64,000 nt of DNA from Cryptomeria japonica (lineage: Eukaryota > Streptophyta > Pinopsida > Cupressales > Cupressaceae): contig NC_081410.1 of the NCBI RefSeq assembly GCF_030272615.1, positions 115,765,140 to 115,829,139 of the forward strand, in the 5' to 3' direction. Numbering within the stretch: position 1 is the stretch's first letter; the number at the start of each line of letters is the position of its first letter. The notes under the pieces were generated by a model, which was not told the origin of the DNA, did no database searches, and saw nothing but the letters and a program-made list of their open reading frames with translations. The translations under genes and the position numbers were made by a program. This document shows positions 57,727 through 64,000 of this stretch, in pieces.

Positions 57727-58856
57727 CCCCAGTATGTTGATAAATGTAAGTAGGATGCCCCCTCGAGAGATTGTTCGTGCATTAAAGGAATGCATTTATC
57801 TCTCGAAAGAAGAGAGACTATATGAAAGATAGAAGAATAGATAGTTGATGACATGCATGGGTTTGATTGGATTGATAAGATTGATAAGATTGATAGGATT
57901 GATAAGATTGGGATCAAGTTTGGTTTCCGAAATGACACATCCTATATAAGAAAAAGATGATCATGACGTCTGGTTTCAGGAAGGATACATCCTATATAAG
58001 ACAAAGTGATAGATGATTGTGTCACTGATAGGATAGGTTGAGATGAAATTGCTAATTTGATAAGAGTTTGTGATAGAAACTCATGTTTGATAGTGTGAAT
58101 TGGGTCACTGATAGGATGATAAGAGTTTATGATTGAAACTCCCTAATGATAGCGTGACTTGTGTCACTGATAGGATAGGTTAAGATGAACCCACTTGATT
58201 TGATAAGAGTTTATGATAGAAACTCCTGATTGATAGCGTGACTTGGGTCACTGATAAGATAGGTTAAGATGAACCCACCTGATTTGATAAGAGTTTATGA
58301 TCAAAACTCCTGAATGATAGGGTGACTTGTGTCACTTGATAGGATAGGTTAAGATGAACCCACCTGATTTGATAAGACTTTATGATTGAAACTCTCGAAT
58401 GATAGCGTGACTTGGGTCATTGATAAGATAGGGTAAGATGAACCCACTTGATTTGATAAGAGTTTATGATAGAAATTACCGAATGATAGCGTGACTTGCG
58501 TCACTGGTATGGGTCAACTTGATTTCGATATTAGATAACTTGATTTCGATAGGGTGACTTTGTCACTAATATGGGTCAATTTGATTTCGATAAGATATAA
58601 CTTTATTTCGATATGGGAGAACTTGATGTCGATATGGGATAACTTGATTGATAAGATAGGCTAAGATGAGCCTACCTAGATTTTATGATCAAAACTCCTT
58701 GATTGATAGTGTGACTCTTGTCACTGATAGGTGCTCAATGAGATTTATTAAAATCTCACACTGAGCGAAATAGAAACTTGTTTGATTGGATCGTGATGAT
58801 GGATCCACTTGATAGAGAGAATTGATATGGAATCCTGGGACTTAGGAGAGATCCCA
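57727..58856 (+). repeat. Left giant LTR, part 2
   Basis: It resumes the host LTR after N2 and aligns with 62761-64000. It carries two 50-bp repeat units (starting 57921 and 57971), a run of GATTGATAA-type words (57868-57910), and the hairpin array at about 58040-58510. It ends GATCCCA at 58856. Confidence 0.8.
58040..58510. repeat. About 83-bp tandem array with two hairpins per unit
   Basis: Five to six units repeat at 83-86 bp (for example AAGAG at 58205, 58289 and 58458). Most units contain GAGTTTATGATAGAAACTC (6-bp stem, 7-base loop) and GTGACTTGGGTCAC (5-bp stem, 4-base loop). The same array recurs in the right LTR. Confidence 0.85.
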
Positions 58857-58857
58857 G

Positions 58858-58874
58858 TGGCGACGACCCAGGTG
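58858..58874 (+). promoter_or_regulatory. Possible primer-binding site of the large element
   Basis: TGGCGACGACCCAGGTG lies one base after the LTR end. Plant gypsy elements of the Tat/Ogre type use primer sites beginning TGGCGAC. The match beyond the first bases was not verified against a tRNA. Confidence 0.45.
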
Positions 58875-61156
58875 TAGGTGGTGGTTTGGGTGCCAGGCCA
58901 ATAGATTCGGTTGGTAGCCACTCCTAGATTGCCCCTCATTTTGATGTAGTCCTTGATGAGATGTATACACTGATATATTTCTTGTGAGCATTTTTGATAT
59001 GACATGATGTACACATTGATGTATAGTGATGATTTAGATCTCTTTATACATTTATATATGAGATGATATCCAAGGACTTTGGACATTTATTCTTTCTATT
59101 GATTCATTCTGAAATGTATCAGTGATTTTCCTTTGGATCGACATGGGTCACACATGCATGATGATATGATACTGACATGCTTATACATGATATGGATGCA
59201 TTTTGCTTTTGATGATCTAGATGCTTTGATATGCAAATCTACATGATTTTGTTGGAATGATTGCTTTTTATGTGATTGTGTGTGATGATGTGTTTTTTGA
59301 TGAAATAATCTATATATTTTGAAGGTGATTTATGCCTATGTGATGATTGATTTTATGATATGCAAATGTAAATGTAGATGTGTTCATGTGATGAATAAAT
59401 GTCCTATTATGAAATGCAGATGTGATGTTGATATGGTGAATGTTTTAAATGATATGATAAATGCTTTGGATATGGTACTAAATGATAATGATTTTAAATG
59501 GAAATGATGCGATATGATTAATGCAAAGATAAAATGCAACGAAAATGAAATGAGAATGCAACTAAATGTAACTATAAATGATATGATATTAGTATGCAAT
59601 AATATGAGATGATACTGAAAAATAAATGATATAAAATGTAACTATAAATGATATGATATGAAAATGTACCTAAGGATATGGAATACAACTAAAATGATTA
59701 ATGATATGAATTGTACTTTAAATGATATAAAAATGATAATGCAACTAAATGTGACGTGTAAACTGATATAAAAAATGGTTCAAAGCACCTAAATGCAATT
59801 TTTTTTAAAAGATATGAAATGATAATGTACCTAAATGCCAATGTGTAAACAATATGAAATGATAATACACCTATGAGCTGATATGATAATGAGATGTATC
59901 TTGAAAATGAGATGCAAAGCTAATATGATAATGTAATTGATATTAATGCAATATTTAAATGAACCGATCGATGATATGCGACTAAGCGAAAATGACTTAT
60001 TAATGCATGCTAATATGAAATGATCTCTTGTTACTGACATAGTCATCCTTTTGATCAATTTTTTTTGTGCTTCCCTTTTTGTCATCATTGAGCCTTTGAT
60101 ATGTTGAAAGTTGATACAAGCATCATGGTAGAATTGAACCATAATGACCTGAGTATAACTTACATGGAGTTTGATATTGCAAGATGACACAAGCGTCGAG
60201 GTATAATTGAACCAAGACGACCTGAGTGTTGCTTGCGTAAAACAAACAAGAGTTAACCTTTGTCCTATACAAATCCGAAATATCCTCAGTGATATGTTAC
60301 CTGATGACATCGTGAGACAAACTTGCATAGTAAAAGGCGTTGCTCACAAACAACAGACAAAGAAAATGTCACCCTCCTTCCTTGCTTCTCTAGTTTCGAG
60401 ACATCTTGAAGTCGCTTAGGAGATACGATTTCAAAAATAAAAAAAACAACCATAGGTAAACATGCATGCTACGTTATGTATTTTGTCAGATAAAACATCT
60501 TGCAAGTAGATATTTGTTTTAGTTTGTTTAGTTCTTGGTATTGATAGTTCTGAAAGTTGTTTTTGTTCAAAATGTCTATGTTTTGATGGTATTTGCATTG
60601 TTAAAAACACTAAAAGGCGAGATGCCCTAGTTATAGTCAGGATTTTGTCCCTAGCTATGTACACTTTTTTTGATATGGATATATACATTGAATACCAATC
60701 CATGGTGAGATATGATGTGGATAATTGTTCGGATAATCAAGGACATTGACTATGCTAAGTGTGCCCAAGATTGTGCTGCGTTAAATTTTTTTTGCGATAG
60801 CCATAGGCTTAGTTTAGATGGATGTAAAAAAAAGATGTGATATGGATATATATAGATGGAAAATCCAATCTATCACAAATAGCACCTATTGACAGGTTTT
60901 CACTACTTGCTTTTATTGCACTTTTTGATTGTTTTTTTTTTTTTTTTTTTTTTTTTTTCTTTTGATCTTTTTATTTTTTAAATTTTTTTTTTTTGGTATT
61001 TTTCCTTAGTTGTGCATTGGATAACTTAGGTAAAGAAGTTTTTGAGATCCACACTGTTGATAGGTTCGTCAAACAGGTCCCCTTCTGATGTAGATAATTG
61101 ATATGCTTCGAATCCATTTTGTTTGTTTAATTATCATTTATCCTTTAAAAAAATAA
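58875..61156. other. Noncoding interior of the large element
   Basis: 2.3 kb without a recognised gene. 59330-60020 is a degenerate array of ATGATATGA/AACTAAATG-type words. 60110-60240 has a phrase (ACAAGC..AATTGAACCA..GACCTGAGT) repeated twice about 78 bp apart. A T27 run lies at 60932-60958. The sequence before the right LTR (TTTAAAAAAATAA) is a weak polypurine tract. Confidence 0.55.
60932..60958. repeat. Homopolymer T27
   Basis: An uninterrupted run of 27 T followed by further T-rich sequence to about 60995. It could be the tail of a minus-strand retroposed insert, but no target duplication was found. Confidence 0.9.
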
Positions 61157-62951
61157 TGTATGCCTTGAAGTGTGGAAATATTGCAAATGAGAAACAAATC
61201 AAGCACACCAATGAAACATTATGTTAGAGGTTAGAAATCATAACACAAACAAATGAAACCAAACTCTAAGCACATCTCATTGTCGTCTATCTCTAAGGAT
61301 TCCTTAGATTCAAGGTGGCTCTCAGCTTGGAAGAGCACTTGATCTTGGAATGACTACTCAAAGAACAAGAGATAGTGTATAATTTAAGATCTAAATGAAT
61401 GCAACTAAGATCTTAGTGATGAGCTAATGATATGCAAAACTAGATATATTACCAAAATGAGAGATTTAGTGTGAGATTAAGCTAGCATGAGAATGATATG
61501 AAGATGATATGGAACTAGCATTATATATTAAGAAATGATATGCAAAAACATGATATGAAATCTATGCTATGATGCTTACTACAATGATCTCAAAGAGAGG
61601 CTAAAATGCCAAATTCTATGTGACTATAGTGTAGATGCATTAAAACTTGGATCGTTAAAATTGACGAAATGGGGCTCTATTTATAGAAGAAATGATCAAA
61701 TGAATGGTCAAGATTGAGAAATCTTAATAAGGGTCAGGATTGAAATTTATTCAATCCATGTGGGGTTTTCAATCCAATCCTAGGTTGACAAATGTCACCC
61801 CGAGGAGGTTTGAGAGGAGATGTAAGAGGTGTTAAATGCCCCAGAAGACACGATGGTTACCTTAGTAGGTAAGGTTATGGTTCAGTTAGTGGATAACCAG
61901 TGGATAAAGCTTTTACCCAAGGGGTGAACTCTTGTGCAAAGGTTAACGGGATAACCATTGTCAAAGAAATGAGTCCTTGATGAAAACCCTAAGTTAGATG
62001 AGGGTTGAGTTAGAGGGAAAGTCTCTAACCATGGGTGAAATTTGGATTAAAACTATTAATGGTTAAGAAGACTTGGGAGACAGATTTGGGGAGCTCAACA
62101 AGTTAACTTGTTGAAAAGATAAAGTCTTTAATGCATTTAGAAGACTTTTCTTCCAAATTTGGAGAAGTGACTTCCCTAAATTTAGGGATGTGAAATGGTA
62201 TAAGGATTAAGGTTAGCTAAGTGGGATTAGAGGGTTTCTAGAAGAATGCTTATGATGCAAGTGGGAAATGTAAGAAGATGCAAGTGGGAGATATTGATTT
62301 TAATTAAAATAAAATGTTTTATTTCAATTAAATGGATGCAACTTGCATTTGTAAGAAAGTGCAAGGGGAGAAGGAGGTTTATAAATAAATTTAATTTATT
62401 TATATACAAGGATGATATTAATTAAATGTAAATTTAATTAAAATGGTGAAAAGTGGATTTAATTAAATAAATATATATTTTTTTTAATGGATAGAAAGAG
62501 GAATTAATCAAATATTTGATTTTGATTAATAGTTGGTTTAGAAGATAAAGGGATATATTAAATAAACCTTAGTTTAATTAATAGGTGGATACATGATAAT
62601 TAAACAAATAAAATTTATTTAATTAAGTGTGCAAGTTTTAAGCATCTACATTTTGCCCCTCTTTGAAGTGCCAATTTTTTTATTTTGATGTCGTTGCCAA
62701 ATTTTTTGATATGGTACCCCAGATATTGATTTGGATGCCGATACGATGATTGGATTTGCACCATTATGGTGAGAAATGTAAATAGGATGTCCCCTCGAGA
62801 TATTGTTCATGCATTAAAGGCATGAATGATCTTTTGAAAGAAGAGAGACTATAATAAAGTTAGAAGAGTGGATAGTTGATGACATTCATGGGTTTGATTT
62901 GATTGATAAGATCGATCAGATTGATTGGATTGATAAGATTGGGATCAAGTT

Positions 62952-63151
62952 TGGTTTCAGAAATGACACATCTTGTATAAGACAAAGATGATCATGATGT
63001 CTGGTTTCAGGAAAGATATATCCTGTATAAGACAAAGATAATCATGACCTCTGGTTCTAGGAAGGATACATCCCGTATAAGACAAAGATGATCAGGACCT
63101 CTAGTTTCAGGAAGGATACATCCTGTATAAGACAAAGTGATAGATGATCGT
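62952..63151. repeat. 50-bp tandem repeat, four copies
   Basis: Units start at 62952, 63002, 63052 and 63102, each with TGGTTTCAGGAA- and TATAAGACAAAG-like words. The left LTR has only two units at the same place. Confidence 0.92.
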
Positions 63152-63174
63152 GTCACTGACAGGATAGGTTGAGA

Positions 63175-63665
63175 TGAACTTGCTAAATTGATAAGAGTTT
63201 GTGACAGAAACTCCTGATCAATAGCATGACCTGGGTCACTGATAGGATAGGTTAAGATAAACCCACCTAATTTGATAAGAGTTTATGATCAAAACTCCCT
63301 AATGACAATGTGACTTGTTTCATTGATAGGATATATTAAGATGAACCCACTTGATTTGATAAGAGTTTATGATAGAAACTCATGATTGATAGTGCGACTT
63401 GGGTCACTGCGAAGATAGGTTAAGATGATCCCAACTGATTTGATAAGAGTTTATGATCAAAACTTTCGAATGATAGTGTGACTTTTGTCACTTGATAGGA
63501 TAGGTTAAGATGAACCCACCTGATTTGATAAGAGTTTATGATTGAAACTCCCGAATGATAGCATGACTTGGGTCACTGATAAGATAGGTTAAGATGAACC
63601 CACCTGATTTGATGAGAGTTTATGATAGAGACTCTCGAATGATAGTGTGACTTGCATCACTAATA
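63175..63665. repeat. Hairpin array in the right giant LTR
   Basis: Same 83-86 bp units as 58040-58510, with GAGTTT...AAACTC and GTGAC...GTCAC-type hairpins, five to six copies, several with single-base decay. Confidence 0.85.
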
Positions 63666-64000
63666 TAGGTCAACTTGATTTCTATATGAAATAACTTGAT
63701 TTCGATATGGGATAACTTGATTTCGATAGGGTGACTTCGTCACTAATATGGGTCAATTTGATTTAGATAAGATATAACTTTATTTCGATATGAGATAACT
63801 TGATGTCGATATGAGATAACTTGGTTGATAAGATAGAATAAGATGAACCTACTTGGATTTTATGATCAAAACTCCTTGATTGATAGTGTGACTGCCGTCA
63901 TTGATAGGTGCTAAATGAGATTTATTAAAATCTCACACTGAGTGAGATAGAAACTCATTTGATTGGATCTTGATGATGGATCCACTTGATAGAGAGAACT

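Larger units (their letters stand above)
49395..64000 (+). mobile_element. Large noncoding LTR element (LARD-like), runs past the window end
   Basis: The left LTR is 49395-58856 minus the nested N2 (50986-57726), about 2.7 kb. The internal region is 58857-61156. The right LTR starts at 61157 and is cut by the window end about 30 bp before its expected end. The left LTR starts TGTATGCC and ends GATCCCA; one base later TGGCGACGACCCAGG looks like a Ty3/gypsy-type primer site. The internal 2.3 kb has no recognisable gene. Very long LTRs with a noncoding interior define LARDs, which depend on gypsy enzymes. The alternative is a tandem duplication of a 5-kb unit. Confidence 0.65.
61157..64000 (+). 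repeat. Right giant LTR (cut by the window end)
   Basis: Starts TGTATGCCTTGA like 49395 and stays alignable to GGATCCACTTGATAGAGAGA at 63979-63998, which lies about 32 bp before the LTR end in the left copy. It was not hit by N2. It is longer than the left copy mainly because it has four 50-bp units instead of two. Confidence 0.8.

Noticed and set aside
57868-58510. Possible CRISPR-like array
   Set aside because: The units are contiguous tandem repeats without unique spacers, in a plant LTR.
60932-60958. T27 run as the tail of a reverse-oriented SINE
   Set aside because: No flanking target duplication and no tRNA- or 5S-like head were found nearby.

Overview
This is a window of plant nuclear DNA built almost entirely from retrotransposons. 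It is AT-rich and gene-poor, with nested LTR elements, a plant L1-type LINE carrying a C-terminal RNase H, tRNA-iMet primer sites and many C-to-T type nonsense mutations. The low gene density and layered insertions suit a large seed-plant genome, and a gymnosperm is plausible, but nothing seen fixes the species. Only one stretch (12607-13122) looks like a possible host gene. No tRNA gene, complete rRNA gene or CRISPR array was seen.

Layout. 1-667: AT-rich DNA with a 77-bp tandem repeat. 668-6876: a full-length but broken LINE with a 15-bp target-site duplication. 6892-12606: AT-rich intergenic DNA with a 5S-rRNA-derived fragment and an (AT)37 tract. 12607-13122: acidic-protein ORF. 13123-23470: old DNA with several local tandem repeats, a decayed minus-strand ORF (19.0-20.1 kb) and a decayed Ty3/gypsy RT/RNase H/integrase piece (21.05-21.84 kb). 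23470-35770: a degenerate Ty1/copia element whose gag is split by a nested, pol-less LTR element (N1, 24043-31675, TSD AGGTC). 37109-38974: an ORF1-only LINE-like element with a 17-bp TSD. 39616-46521: a young Ty1/copia element, LTRs about 99% identical, TSD AGGGG, one long gag-pol frame with only two stops. 48822-49369: a miniature element with 155-bp terminal repeats. 49395 to the window end: a large noncoding LTR element with about 2.7-kb LTRs, whose left LTR is split by a second pol-less element (N2, 50986-57726).

The most unusual content is the N1/N2 pair. Both lie on the minus strand, and both have TG...CA LTRs, an iMet primer site and an AAAGGGG-type polypurine tract. Between the LTRs each carries the same two genes in the same order: a coiled-coil, multi-CCHC Gag-like gene, then, after about 370-400 bp, a large gene of unknown function. 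There is no protease, integrase or reverse transcriptase. The two copies are well diverged from each other, so this looks like a family with conserved architecture that must borrow enzymes from an autonomous partner. The PBS/PPT signature suggests Ty1/copia (Sirevirus-like) relatives; this is inference.
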